Counted from the first letter of the stretch, positions 16,874 through 26,552 are shown. The stretch: 64,000 nt of DNA from JAWKZG01 sp041396125 (GCA_041396125.1 JAWKZG010000007.1:1-64000); one strand, 5' to 3'. The notes: generated by a model from the sequence alone, not told the origin. A program made the numbers and translations.

Positions 16874-17953
16874 CTAGAGAACCCTTTCCTCTCGAAGCAT
16901 CATTGCAAGTTTTCGGCTAGCCAAGTCCGCTCTTGTGTTCCCAGTGTTTGGCAGATTCTCACTTGCGCAATAATTGATGATTTCATCTGCGGTAAGTTCT
17001 ATTGGTATCAAGAGAACATTCTTTCTATACATTTGTTCAAAACCGTTTTCGACCGCTTGGCGCCATTCGTTCCAAGAATTCTGCATGTGGTCTGCATCTG
17101 CGAATTGACTCATAAGCAGAGGCCATTCTTCCTTTCGATAACAAACAACAGAAATAAATTTCGGGATTTTTTGGCCTTGATTATCCGTCTGTTGAGGTGT
17201 TATTGGAAATAAATGAGAATTGTTTTGAGCGATAAGTTGATAATATAAGTCTAGTCTTGTTCCGATTAAGCAATTTTGTGTCTTGAGGTAAGTATGCGCA
17301 ATCCCAACAAGCGAGCGTCGAAGCTCTTGTGACCGGTGACCTACATCTTTTGGCCAACGAAAAATACCCCCGCCGCTGATTCCGCGAGGATGAGGTGGGT
17401 TGAGCTTCACTCCATCGGGTGAAACGGATTTTTTGAGGCGATAATTTATGACAATATTGGTTTCTTTGTCATAGCCTAAATTTTCATATTTCGCATCGAT
17501 TGCAGCATGTCCCGAGTAAGAAAATAACTCAGTGGATACAGTTTCCTTCTTACTTCGGCACTTATTTACCGGAAACCCAGAAAAAGTATATATATCATTA
17601 TCAAGAGTATTGTCCGTTAACCATAGATGCTCTCTTTCTAGAGGGCGAAGTGATTGATGTAGACTCGCAGAAAGAGATTTACTTAATTTGTAATATGCGA
17701 GGTCGATTTTATCTTTCGACCTTGTTAATCCTTTCGGTATTTCTACGGATACGACCGACCCCTCTATTGGAACAATGCCAATGTTGCTCGGTATGCATAG
17801 CACGCCTTTTTCAGACCAATCCACTACGTGGGCGGCAGTAAGCAGGAAAACTGCATCCGAAATCGTGATAAGAACGCCGGAGCCAACTTGTTCTATAATG
17901 TCTTCGTTGCGCTCCAAGAAGATGGGGCAGATTGAGTCAAATATGTTTCCCAT
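16874..17953 (-). CDS. trypsin-like serine protease
   Basis: A catalytic triad is visible: His in LLTAAHVVDW, Asp in KDKIDLAYYKL, Ser in HPRGISGGGIF. This gives an S1-type protease domain in the first ~230 residues, followed by about 120 residues of unknown type with a short charged end. No signal peptide is evident, so it is likely cytoplasmic. Such stand-alone trypsin-like proteases occur in accessory and defence islands, but no partner gene is evident here. ATG 17953 is chosen; an upstream TTG at 17980 is possible. Confidence 0.7.
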   Translation of the reverse strand: MGNIFDSICPIFLERNEDIIEQVGSGVLITISDAVFLLTAAHVVDWSEKGVLCIPSNIGIVPIEGSVVSVEIPKGLTRSKDKIDLAYYKLSKSLSASLHQSLRPLEREHLWLTDNTLDNDIYTFSGFPVNKCRSKKETVSTELFSYSGHAAIDAKYENLGYDKETNIVINYRLKKSVSPDGVKLNPPHPRGISGGGIFRWPKDVGHRSQELRRSLVGIAHTYLKTQNCLIGTRLDLYYQLIAQNNSHLFPITPQQTDNQGQKIPKFISVVCYRKEEWPLLMSQFADADHMQNSWNEWRQAVENGFEQMYRKNVLLIPIELTADEIINYCASENLPNTGNTRADLASRKLAMMLREERVL

Positions 17954-17997
17954 TGGATAACCGGTAATAATGTTGAGCAAAGGGCAAATGCTGAAAG

Positions 17998-18047
17998 GGC
18001 TAACGTCGGGGATGAGTTGCAGTCAAAAGTGTTAGCTCCATCCCTTT
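17998..18047 (-). other. attC-like site or right half next to intron fragment B
   Basis: On the minus strand, GAGCTAAC ... CATCCCCGACGTTAGCC runs up to the protease gene. The CCCCGACGTTAGC end resembles an L'-R' pair (core GTTAGCC, one mismatch to GTTRRRY) and recurs near 11130-11145 (CATCCCGACGTTAGC). The intron starts at its other edge. Confidence 0.5.
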
Positions 18048-18265
18048 GTATGCGCCTAGCATGGGCATGAATTAATGAGGTGAAAGTCCTCTGTAGGAAG
18101 ATCACGGTTAAATGACTGTTAAAGAATTTAACGATAACTACTAGAGAATGGCAAGGGCTAACCTGCGAAGGCTGGTCTGTAGGAAGCCGGACGCAAATCG
18201 GCGAGCTGATGAACAAGAACATTATATGAGGCGTAGGTTGGAGACAAGTCAGCACAAGATGACGA
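18048..18265 (+). mobile_element. group IIC intron 5' fragment B, no reverse transcriptase
   Basis: The fragment starts GTATGCGCCTAGCATGGGC and carries GAGGTGAAAGTCCTCTGTAGG, GGCAAGGGCTAACCTGCG, TAGGAAGCCGGACGCAAATC and ACATTATATGAGGCGTAGG, the same domain I landmarks as fragment A but clearly diverged, so the two come from different insertions. It ends within about 220 bases without an ORF or domain V. It is flanked by attC halves on both sides. Confidence 0.75.
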
Positions 18266-18284
18266 AGCCATGCCCGAGCAGGCG

Positions 18285-18341
18285 CGAAGTACTGAACGTC
18301 CGAGTGAGCTGCAGCCGAACGGCTTGACCGCCTTGTTATGT
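18285..18341 (-). other. attC left half (R''-L'') after the XRE gene
   Basis: On the minus strand the segment starts CACATAACAAGGCGGTCAAG, then CCGTTCGGCTGCAGC and CACTCGGACG, the classic beginning of gammaproteobacterial attC sites. It begins 10 bases after the XRE stop codon. Its right half would be the site at 17998-18047, on the other side of the intron fragment. Confidence 0.7.
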
Positions 18342-18351
18342 GTTTCCGCTG

Positions 18352-18705
18352 TCATTCGTCATGAAACACTTGAGCAACCTTCATCAAGGACTTCCTACGG
18401 TCCTCCGGAAGACTGAGAAATATCTCGATCATCGATGCAATTTCGTGCGCCAACTGCGTATTAATGAGGTTATCACAGTTTCCTTCGATTTCTGCATCTG
18501 TGGCTACGAGATCCGATATGGAGACTCCCAATGATCTAGCGATCTTTTCAACGATATCCAGAGATGGACACGTCTCCATCCGCACAATATTCGAAATTGT
18601 TTTTTGATTGACCCCGGATTCTTTAGCCAACTGAACCTGACTCAGGCCTCTCAGGTTCATTAAAGCCTGCAACCTTTTCGCAAGAATTTCAGACGCGCTG
18701 ATCAC
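18352..18705 (-). CDS. XRE-family HTH regulator
   Basis: The 117 residues begin with an XRE helix-turn-helix at about 9-62 (LQALMNLRGLSQVQLAKESG; VNQKTISNIVRMETCPSL), then a short alpha-helical tail (EIASMIEIFLSLPEDRRKSL). No membrane or enzyme domain is present. Its target is unknown. An attC half follows immediately, so it appears to be a mobile cassette gene, probably with its own promoter in the AT-rich 18706-18941 gap, where I see no other gene. Confidence 0.8.
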   Translation of the reverse strand: MISASEILAKRLQALMNLRGLSQVQLAKESGVNQKTISNIVRMETCPSLDIVEKIARSLGVSISDLVATDAEIEGNCDNLINTQLAHEIASMIEIFLSLPEDRRKSLMKVAQVFHDE

Positions 18706-18941
18706 TTTTCTTCATATAACTAGATTTAGACAGACGCCAAAATAGACCTTCACGCTTTCTAATGTCAATATCCAACAATAAAAAAGTAAAATTCAAAAAT
18801 ATAAAATTTACATAAAGTATGTGCAAACCAGAAACTTTTCGAATGAATAAGCTGCCAAAATAACTCGATCAAGTATCGTCCACAGATACATATAGGGACG
18901 AATGCATTAAAATCAAATATCAGCCAAAAAAATAGGTCATC

Positions 18942-19295
18942 ATGAAACTAACCAGCCTGAAGCCATTCGTCCCAAGCGGGAAAGACTTCGCTCTTGCAAA
19001 AGCATTCTTCCTCGATATCGGATTTACGGAAAACTGGGGGAGTGACGAGATCTGTGAACTGCAGCAGGGCGGGGCGATTTTTCTGTTGCAGAACTTTCAT
19101 AATGAAGACATGCAGCACAATTATATGCTGTCAGTAACAACCGATAATCTGGATGACTTCTATGCACATCTGTTGCGTCTTGATTTAGATAAAAAATACC
19201 CGATGGTGCGGTTCGGGAAGCCTGAGGATCGTCCGTGGGGGACAAGAGAATTACACTTGATTGATCCCGCTGGCGTTTGCTGGCATTTTCTTTAA
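18942..19295 (+). CDS. VOC superfamily (glyoxalase/bleomycin-resistance fold) protein
   Basis: The 117 residues show the paired beta-alpha-beta-beta-beta pattern of VOC proteins: SLKPFVPSGKDFALAKAFFLDIGF ... ICELQQGGAIFLLQNF and DLDDFYAHL-like SVTTDNLDDFYAHLL ... WGTRELHLIDPAGVCWHF. Members bind small molecules or catalyse metal-dependent lyase and isomerase steps; single-domain forms often give antibiotic or toxin tolerance. Substrate unknown. It is the last gene before the broken LysR gene. Confidence 0.75.
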   Translation: MKLTSLKPFVPSGKDFALAKAFFLDIGFTENWGSDEICELQQGGAIFLLQNFHNEDMQHNYMLSVTTDNLDDFYAHLLRLDLDKKYPMVRFGKPEDRPWGTRELHLIDPAGVCWHFL

Positions 19296-19326
19296 GTATA
19301 AATGCGTCAATCCAAACCTGCGCAAC

Positions 19327-20231
19327 TCAGCCATAATCCAGTTGCAGCGTATTCGCCAGTTGATCCGCGAATAGTGCGGCGGCCACTGGTAGTGTGCGTC
19401 CGCGCAATTGACCCAGATACAGCCAGCCCATTGGAATATCACGGCTATCAATCGGATGAAACTTCATCTGCTGATCTGCTTTTGCCGCGCCCAGTCCAAT
19501 GGGTATTTGAAACGTGATGAGTTTTTCTGCCAGCACGTAATTGCGTAAGAACTCAAAACTGTCCGACTCTATCGCCGGTTCCAGCAATAAGGACGAGCGC
19601 ATTAAGGCTTTATCCAGCAAATGGCGCACACCATAACGGGTGCTGGGAATCGCCACGGGATAACGCAGACAGTCGCGCAGGCGCAGTGTTTCGTTAGCTC
19701 AGCCACTGATGGGTGATCGGCGGCCATCACGGCATAGACCGGTTGGCGCGATCAGCAGGGTTTAGAATTCCGCCAGTCGCAGTGGCTCGAAGACCAGCGC
19801 GATATCCGCTGTGTGATCCAGCAAAGCCTGTTCCGCTGCATCCGGTCGCGCAGAAACACCCCGAAAGTCACTGCCGGATGCTTGGTCCGGTAGCGGGCAA
19901 TCTGATCCGGCAGAAAATACGGTATCAGCGCCTGACTGCAGGCAATAGCGACATGGCCCCGGCGCACACCGGACAGATCCGCAATCTGTGATTTCACCCG
20001 CTCCATATCAGACAGCTGATTACGGATATGGTGAATCAGAATTTCCCCGGCAGTGCTCAGCCGTACACCGCGTGGCTGACGTTCAAAAATGGGTACGCCC
20101 AGCTCTTCTTCCATGCTCAGGATGCGCCGATTCAGCGCAGTTGAAGTGATCGACAGCTGTTCGGCGGCTTTACGGATCGAGCCTGCTTTGGTGACAGCGT
20201 CGATATAGCGTAAGGGCAGAAGATGTTTCAT
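19327..20231 (-). pseudogene. LysR-family regulator, frameshifted
   Basis: The start ATG 20231 gives a LysR HTH (RYIDAVTKAGSIRKAAEQLS, TSTALNRRILSMEEELGV, FERQPRGVRLS) and linker helix. The effector domain begins VAIACSQALIPYFLP. The frame is lost near 19850 and again about 19735-19690, where the pieces ALLDHTADIALVFEPLRLAEF and YAVMAADHPSVAEL can be read. The last 100 residues are open again (19327-19656). Divergent placement from the ABC/biuret operon suggests it regulated that operon. Indels may be sequencing errors. Confidence 0.8.
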
Positions 20232-20411
20232 CAGCGTGATTCCGGCAGCTGGGACGGTTGAAAATTCAGTAGTGCTGCATTTTTTGCAGCAGATATATGC
20301 AAAATTAGCAGAATACAAGAGCACTCGCACCTGTTTATGATTTTGATACGACAACGCTTGCCGGTGTTTACCGGCGGTGCTGGTTAATCGAAAAACATTC
20401 AGGAGCAAGCC

Positions 20412-21536
20412 ATGAGCTTTTCGCGCACTACGTCACGCCGGGGCTTTTTGCAATCCACCGCCGGGTTGGCCGGCTTAGCCGCAGTCAGCCCGCTATGGAT
20501 TCCAGGACGGGCCCAGGCTGCCAATCTGAGCGTCGGTTTCATCTACGTCGGGCCGAAAGACGATTTCGGTTATAACCAGGCCCATGCTGAAGGCGTGGCG
20601 GCGGTAAAAGCCCTGCCGGGGGTAACGGTGGTTGAGGAAGAAAACGTTGCCGAGACCGTTGATGTGCAGAAATCGATGGAAAGCATGATCAACTTCGATG
20701 GCACAACACTGCTGTTTCCCACCTCATTTGGTTATTTCGATCCGCATATCCTGACCCTGGCACCGAAATACCCGGCGGTGCGTTTTCAGCACTGTGGCGG
20801 TCTCTGGCAGGCGGACAAGCATCCGGCCAATACCGGTTCCTATTTCGGCTATATCGGCATGGGCCAATATCTGAACGGCGTGGCAGCAGGGCATGCCAGC
20901 ACGTCGAAAAAATCGGCTTTGTAGCCGCCAAACCCATTCCGCAGGTACTGCTGAACATTAATTCCTTTCTGCTCGGTGCCCGCAGTGTCGATCCGGCGAT
21001 TACCTGTCAGGTGATTTTACCGGCGAATGGTCGATGGCCGTAAAGAAGCAGAGGCGACCAATGCGCTGATCGATCAGGGCGTCGATGTGGTGACCTGTCA
21101 CGTGGACGGCCCAAAAGTCGTGATGGAAACCGCCGCCGGGCGTGGTGCGTATTTATGTGGTTATCACGCTGATCAGAGTCCGCTGGCACCGGAGCAATAC
21201 CTGACCGGGGCGGAGTGGAACTGGGCCAAGGTTTACACCGGCATGGTCGAAACCGTCCAGGCTGGCGGCTCTATCGATAACTTTGTACGCGGTGGTCTGG
21301 CCGACGGCTTTATCAAAATGAGCCCGCTCGGCCCGGCGGTTTCAGATGTCGCACGGGCCCAGTTTGAGGCGACCCAGGCTGAAATCCTGCAAGGTGGCTT
21401 TGCTGTTATCAAAGGTCCGCTGCAAGACAATAAAGGCAATGTGATCGCCACCGCTGGCCAGCAGTTTGTCGAAACTGACGTCGAGCTGGAGGGCATGGAC
21501 TACCTGGTTGACGGTGTGATCGGGTCCACCTCGTAA
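20412..21536 (+). CDS. BMP-family ABC substrate-binding protein, two frameshifts
   Basis: A Tat signal (SRRGFLQSTAGLAGLAA) is followed by LSVGFIYVGPKDDFGYNQAH, the start of the basic membrane protein (BMP/Med) family that binds nucleosides, purines or related ureide-like ligands. The frame shifts near 20895 (after GVAAGHAS) and returns after about 21020. Middle pieces KIGFVAAKPIPQVLLNINSF and the long C-terminal VDGRKEAEATNALIDQGVDV complete a normal-length protein. It lies upstream of two permeases and an ATPase. Given the biuret hydrolase in the operon, the ligand may be biuret or a condensed urea. Confidence 0.8.
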
Positions 21537-21555
21537 CTGATCCAGGCCGTATCGC

Positions 21556-22715
21556 ATGAGTGCGCAAACCCTGTCGACCCCGGTTACTCCGCTGCCGGGC
21601 GCTACCTGGCTGGCATCCGTCGCCCGCCATACCGAGGCCGTACTGATTCCGCTGACGGCCTTGCTGGCGGGACTGACCGCTTTCGGGGTGTTCCTGCTGG
21701 CAGTAGGCAAATCGCCAGCCGAGTTTTACGCCCTGGTGATTAAAGCCGGTTTCGGCTCGGCCTTTTCCTGGCAGAACACCTTGACGCGGGCCGCGCCTTT
21801 GCTGCTGACCGCCCTGTGTGTTGCTTTACCGGCCCGACTCGGTCTGGTGGTGATCGGCGGTGAAGGCGCACTGGTGCTGGGCGGTGTCGCTGCTGCCGTG
21901 CTGGCGGGCTGGACAGCGTTCTGGCCGGGCTGGCTGTCGCTGTTTTTCATGGCACTGGCCGGGGCTGTTGCCGGTGGTCTGTGGATCGGTGCGACCGGCT
22001 TGCTGCGCTACTGGCGTGGCGTCAATGAAACTATCGCCAGTCTGTTGCTCACCTATATTGCCATCGCGCTGATGAATCATCTGGTCGAAGGGCCGCTGCG
22101 CGATCCGGCAAGTCTGAACAAACCCTCTACCGCACCCCTGAGCGAGGCACAGCAGATCGGCAATCTACCGGGTCTGGAGGTGCACTGGGGGCTGGCCGTT
22201 GGCGTGCTGGCCTGCGTATTGGCCTGGTTGCTGATCGAGCGCACCCGCTGGGGTTTTGCCGCCCGTATTGCCGGGGGCAATGTGCAGTGGCGCAGCTGCA
22301 GGGTCTGCCGGTAGGCAAACTGATCATTGCGTTTACGGCGCTGGGTGGTGCCTGTGCCGGACTGGCCGGGATGCTCGAAGTGGCTGCGGTCCACGGCGCT
22401 GCCAATGCCTCGCTGGTGGCTGGCTTCGGATACAGCGGCATTCTGATTGCGTTTCTGGCCCGGCATAACCCGCTGGCGATTATCCCGGTGGCGATACTGC
22501 TGGCCGGTTTCGAGGCGTCCAGTGGTCTGCTGCAGCGGCGCATGGACTTGCCCGATGCCACCGTGCTGGTGCTGCAGGGCTTTGTCTTTATCGCGATTCT
22601 GATGAGCGAGACGCTGTATGGCCGCGTTAAACCGCTGGCACCGGAGCGCTGGCGGCTGCCTGACAAACGGGCCAGACGCATGCCAGCGGAGAGATCAACC
22701 CATGAACGGCGCTGA
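21556..22715 (+). CDS. ABC permease (BMP-type transporter, first subunit), one frameshift
   Basis: The multi-pass protein of the BPD_transp_2 type begins LIPLTALLAGLTAFGVFLLA and carries NTLTRAAPLLLTALCVALPA, RLGLVVIGGEGALVLGG and GVNETIASLLLTYIAI. The reading frame changes near 22285, just after WGFAARIAGGN, and continues QLQGLPVGKLIIAFTALGG to the stop at 22715. The family normally has this loop intact, so one missing or extra base explains it. It overlaps the next permease start by 14 bases. Confidence 0.8.
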
Positions 22716-23628
22716 ACTCGGCCTGTGGAGTGTGCCGCTGGCGATGCTGGCCGGTGCGATCCGGGTCTCCACGCCGTTTCTGTTCGTCAGCCTGGGTGAA
22801 TGTCTGACCGAACGCTCCGGGCGTATCAATCTGGGCCTGGAAGGCACGCTGGTGTTCGGTGCCATGACCGGCTACGCGATTGCCTACGAAACCGGCTCAC
22901 CCTGGCTGGGTGTACTGGCGGCGGCGCTGGCGGGGTCACTGTTCGGGCTGCTGCACGGCTGGATCTGCAGTCTGCCGAAAGTGAACGATATTGCCGTTGG
23001 TATCGCCCTGATGCTGCTCGGCATGGGACTGGCGTTTTTCTTTGGCAAGCCTTACATACAGCCGGTCGCTCCTGATCTGCCGGCGCTTAATCTGGGCTGG
23101 TGGTCGGAACTGCCGCAGGTGCAGTCGGCGCTCAAAGTTAATGTTCTGTTTCTGCTCGGTCTGCTGCTGGCGCTGGTACTGGGCTGGATGTTTCGGGCCA
23201 CCCGACTGGGTCTGACCATCCGGGTGGTGGGGGACAGCACCGATGCCGCCCGCGCCCTGGGCATCAATCCGATCCGGGTGCGGGTGTTATCGACGGCTGC
23301 CGGTGGTGCGCTGGCTGGCATCGGCGGGGCCTATCTGTCGCTTTACTATCCCGGCAGCTGGAACGAAGGGATTTCCTCCGGCCAGGGTCTGATGGCAGTC
23401 GCACTGGTAATTTTCGCCCGCTGGCGTCCGCTCAACTGTTTCTGGGCCGCGCTGCTGTTCGGCGGAGCCGGTGCGCTCGGGCCAGCTTTGCAGTCGGTCG
23501 GCGTGAGCCAGGGCTATTACCTGTTTTATGCCGCGCCCTACGTGCTGACCCTGGGTGTATTGATCGCAACCAGCTCGCCCAACCGCGCCCTGAGTGGTGC
23601 GCCGGCTGAGCTCAGTATTACCAAATAA
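22702..23628 (+). CDS. ABC permease (BMP-type transporter, second subunit)
   Basis: The start is ATG 22702, preceded by GCGGAGAG. The 308 residues have about nine hydrophobic segments and the conserved loop LTERSGRINLGLEGTLVFGA. VNDIAVGIALMLLGMGLAFF and the coupling-helix region TDAARALGINPIRVRVLS mark it as partner of the preceding permease. It ends 16 bases before the biuret hydrolase gene, clearly one operon. Confidence 0.85.
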   Translation: MNGAELGLWSVPLAMLAGAIRVSTPFLFVSLGECLTERSGRINLGLEGTLVFGAMTGYAIAYETGSPWLGVLAAALAGSLFGLLHGWICSLPKVNDIAVGIALMLLGMGLAFFFGKPYIQPVAPDLPALNLGWWSELPQVQSALKVNVLFLLGLLLALVLGWMFRATRLGLTIRVVGDSTDAARALGINPIRVRVLSTAAGGALAGIGGAYLSLYYPGSWNEGISSGQGLMAVALVIFARWRPLNCFWAALLFGGAGALGPALQSVGVSQGYYLFYAAPYVLTLGVLIATSSPNRALSGAPAELSITK

Positions 23629-23644
23629 GGGGACCTGATCTGTT

Positions 23645-24322
23645 ATGAACACTATTCATTCCGACCCTTATCCCTGGCCGTATAACGGTGATCTCAGACC
23701 AGCCAATACGGCTTTGATCGTGATCGATATGCAGACCGATTTCTGCGGCCAGGGTGGTTATGTCGATGCGATGGGCTATGACCTGAGCCTGACCCGCGCG
23801 CCGATTGAACCGATCAAACAGGTGCTGGCGACACTGCGTAGCAAGGGTTATCACATTATCCATACCCGCGAAGGACACCGCCCGGATCTATCCGATCTGC
23901 CAGCCAACAAGCGCTGGCGTTCGCGGCAGATCGGCGCGGGTATTGGCGATCCCGGTCCCTGCGGCAAAATTCTGGTACGCGGCGAGCCAGGCTGGGAAAT
24001 CATCGAGGAACTGTCGCCTGAACCCGGCGAGCCGATCATCGACAAACCCGGCAAAGGCTCGTTCTGTGCTACCGATCTGGAGCTGTTGCTGCATACCCGA
24101 GGCATCGACAACCTGATCCTGACCGGCATTACCACCGATGTTTGCGTTCATACCACCATGCGCGAGGCTAATGACCGTGGCTTCGAATGTCTGCTGCTGG
24201 CGGATTGCTGCGGTGCGACCGATCCGGGTAATCATGCGGCCGCGCTGAATATGGTCAAAATGCAGGGCGGTGTGTTTGGCGCGGTTGCAGATAGCACCAC
24301 GCTGCTGAGTCAGTTGCCGTGA
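23645..24322 (+). CDS. biuH: biuret amidohydrolase (isochorismatase-like cysteine hydrolase)
   Basis: The 225 residues closely match, from memory, the rhizobial biuret hydrolase over their length (DPYPWPYNG, GYVDAMGYDLSLTRAPIEPI, THTREGHRPDLSDLPANKRW-type segment, IGDPGPCG). The catalytic triad is in place: Asp28 (LIVIDMQTDF), Lys134 (IIDKPGKGSF) and Cys167 (GITTDVCVHTT). The enzyme splits biuret to allophanate and ammonia. An allophanate hydrolase lies 2.6 kb downstream on the same strand. The stop overlaps the GTG start of the ATPase gene by four bases. Confidence 0.85.
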   Translation: MNTIHSDPYPWPYNGDLRPANTALIVIDMQTDFCGQGGYVDAMGYDLSLTRAPIEPIKQVLATLRSKGYHIIHTREGHRPDLSDLPANKRWRSRQIGAGIGDPGPCGKILVRGEPGWEIIEELSPEPGEPIIDKPGKGSFCATDLELLLHTRGIDNLILTGITTDVCVHTTMREANDRGFECLLLADCCGATDPGNHAAALNMVKMQGGVFGAVADSTTLLSQLP

Positions 24323-25884
24323 ACGCCAGCATCCAGCCGCCTGTGCCGGTTTTACCTGTCGCAAAGACCGCTGTAGGCGTTGAAACCGTCAGTATCAGTA
24401 TGCGCTTTGGCGGTTTCACCGCACTGGATCAGGTGTCGATCAGGATACGTCCGGGTTCCCTGCATGCGCTGCTCGGTGAAAACGGTGCCGGCAAATCAAC
24501 CCTGGTGAAATGCCTGATGGGTTTTTACCGGGCCAGTGCCGGACAGATTATTGTCGATGAACACGAAGTCGCCATTCCCGATCCGAAGGCGGCCCATGCG
24601 CTGGGACTCGGTATGGTGTATCAGCATTTTACCCTGGTGCCGTCGCTGACCGCAGCCGAGAATCTGCTGATCAGTCGCCTCGACGCGCCGTCTGTAATCG
24701 ACTGGCGACGGGAGCGGCAGGCGCTGGCAGCGTTTATGCAAACCATGCCATTTACCTTGCCGCTGGATGTCCCGTTGCAGCGTCTGGCCGCCGGGTAAAA
24801 GCAAAAACTCGAAATCCTGAAACAACTCTATCTTGGCAGCCGTTTTCTGATCCTGGATGAACCCACCTCGGTACTCACACCAGCCGAGGCGGACGAGGTG
24901 CTGGGGCTGATGCAAAGCCTGTGTCATGCCGGACAACTCACGGTGCTGATGATCAGCCATAAACTGCGCGAAGTGAGCGCGTTCGCGGACACGGTCAGTG
25001 TGCTGCGGCACGGTCGCTACAGCGGCGGCGGCAAGGTGGCGGATCTGTCGCATGAAGACATGGCCGCAATGATGGTCGGCACGCGTCGCCCGAGTGCCCC
25101 GACCCAACGGGCAGAGGTCGCACGACCGTCCGATGCCACACCGGTACTGGCGCTGGAGCAGGTACGGGCACGCGACCGGTCCGGACTGAACAGTATTCAG
25201 ATCGACGCGCTGAACGTATACGCCGGTGAAATCGTCGGCATCGCCGGGGTATCGGGTAATGGTCAGACCGAACTGATGGAGATTCTTGCCGGTCAGCGCC
25301 CGTATCGTACTGGCACGCTCCGCGTCAACGGGGTGCCGTACCGGGCCAGTCGCGCCCAGGCTCGCGCTAACGGGGTGCGTTATCTGCCGGAAGAACCCTT
25401 GCGCAATGCCTGTGCGCCGCAGATGACGGTCGCTGAAAACATGGCGTTTCGCAACTTCGATGTGGATGCGCAGGGCCAGTTGCAGGCCTTTGTACAACGC
25501 CCGGCCATGCAGCGTCAGGCGGCGCGTTTTGTACGGGCCTTCAATATTAAAACCAGCTCACTGGACAGCCCGATTGCGGCGCTTTCCGGTGGTAATGTGC
25601 AGCGTGCCGTGCTGGCGCGGGAACTGTCCGGTCAGGTCCGGCTGCTGCTGATTGCCAACCCCTGTTTCGGGCTGGATTTTGCCGCTGTAGCAGAAATCCG
25701 GGCACGCATCATGGCGGCTCGCAACGACGGCACGGCAGTATTACTGCTGAGCGAGGATCTGGACGAAATTCTGGAGCTGGCCGACCGCGTGCTGGTGATG
25801 TCGGAAGGCCGTATCAGCTACGAAACACCGATTGCTGCCGCAGATGTTGCGGTGATTGGCCGACACATGGCAGGACACGCCTGA
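24319..25884 (+). CDS. ABC ATPase, double-domain (BMP-type transporter), in-frame stop
   Basis: The GTG start gives a two-cassette ATPase of the ribose/nucleoside type. The first Walker A is LLGENGAGKSTLVKCLMGFY. Codon 160 (24796-24798) is TAA inside the first signature region (QRLAAG-stop-KQKLEILKQL). Reading continues with Walker B FLILDEPTS, HKLREVSAF and a second, degenerate cassette (GIAGVSGNGQTEL, ALSGGNVQR) to 25884. A single base change from GAA or CAA would explain the stop. Without readthrough only the first 159 residues are made. Confidence 0.8.
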
Positions 25885-26552
25885 TGCCGCGGCTAATCGA
25901 TGCACAACCGTTTGCGTTTACATTCGAGCCGGCTGAACTGGCCTTGCTGGTGATCGATATGCAGCGCGATTTTATCGAGCCGGGCGGCTTCGGGGCCAGT
26001 CTGGGTAATGACGTGACACCGCTGCAAAGCATTGTGCCGACCGTGCGCCGACTGCTGGACGGGTTCCGTGCGGCCGGTTTACCGATAATCCACACCCGCG
26101 AATGCCACAAGCCGGATCTCAGTGATTGCCCGCCAGCCAAACGCGAGCGCGGGCAGCCACAGCTGAGGATTGGTGACAGCGGCCCGATGGGGCGGGTGCT
26201 GATCGCCGGGGAGGCCGGGGCCGGGATTGTACCCGAGCTGACACCCTGGCCCGCTGAAGCGGTTATCGACAAGCCCGGCAAAGGGGCGTTTTATGCCACT
26301 GCGCTGAGCGAAATACTGGCGCATAAAGGTATCCGCAAGCTGGTGTTTGCCGGCGTCACGACAGAAGTCTGCGTGCAGACCACCATGCGCGAGGCCAACG
26401 ATCGCGGCTTTGACGGTTTACTCGCGAGCGACGCCACGGCCAGTTATTTCCCCGCTTTCAAACAGGCAACACTGGAGATGATTCGCGCCCAGGGCGCGAT
26501 TGTCGGCTGGACTGCAACAACCGAACAGGTGCTGGAGGCACTGCATGACTGA
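25884..26552 (+). CDS. isochorismatase-like cysteine hydrolase, paralogue of the biuret hydrolase
   Basis: The 222 residues retain the triad: Asp25 (LLVIDMQRDF), Lys130 (VIDKPGKGAF) and Cys163 (GVTTEVCVQTT). They share HKPDLSD, IGDSGPMG and TMREANDRGF with the upstream enzyme but lack its DPYPWPYNG N-terminus and GYVDAMGYD loop, so the substrate should differ. The start shares one base with the ATPase stop. It may act on a longer or substituted ureide delivered by the transporter, feeding biuret or allophanate to its neighbours. That is inference. Confidence 0.75.
   Translation: MPRLIDAQPFAFTFEPAELALLVIDMQRDFIEPGGFGASLGNDVTPLQSIVPTVRRLLDGFRAAGLPIIHTRECHKPDLSDCPPAKRERGQPQLRIGDSGPMGRVLIAGEAGAGIVPELTPWPAEAVIDKPGKGAFYATALSEILAHKGIRKLVFAGVTTEVCVQTTMREANDRGFDGLLASDATASYFPAFKQATLEMIRAQGAIVGWTATTEQVLEALHD

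Noticed and set aside
20890..21030. Programmed frameshifting in the BMP binding protein
   Set aside because: No slippery heptamer with downstream structure was evident, two compensating shifts are needed, and similar shifts occur in core genes, so sequence error is simpler.
24796..24798. Stop codon recoding (TAA as amino acid)
   Set aside because: TAA ends several other genes in the window normally; a single case points to mutation or error.
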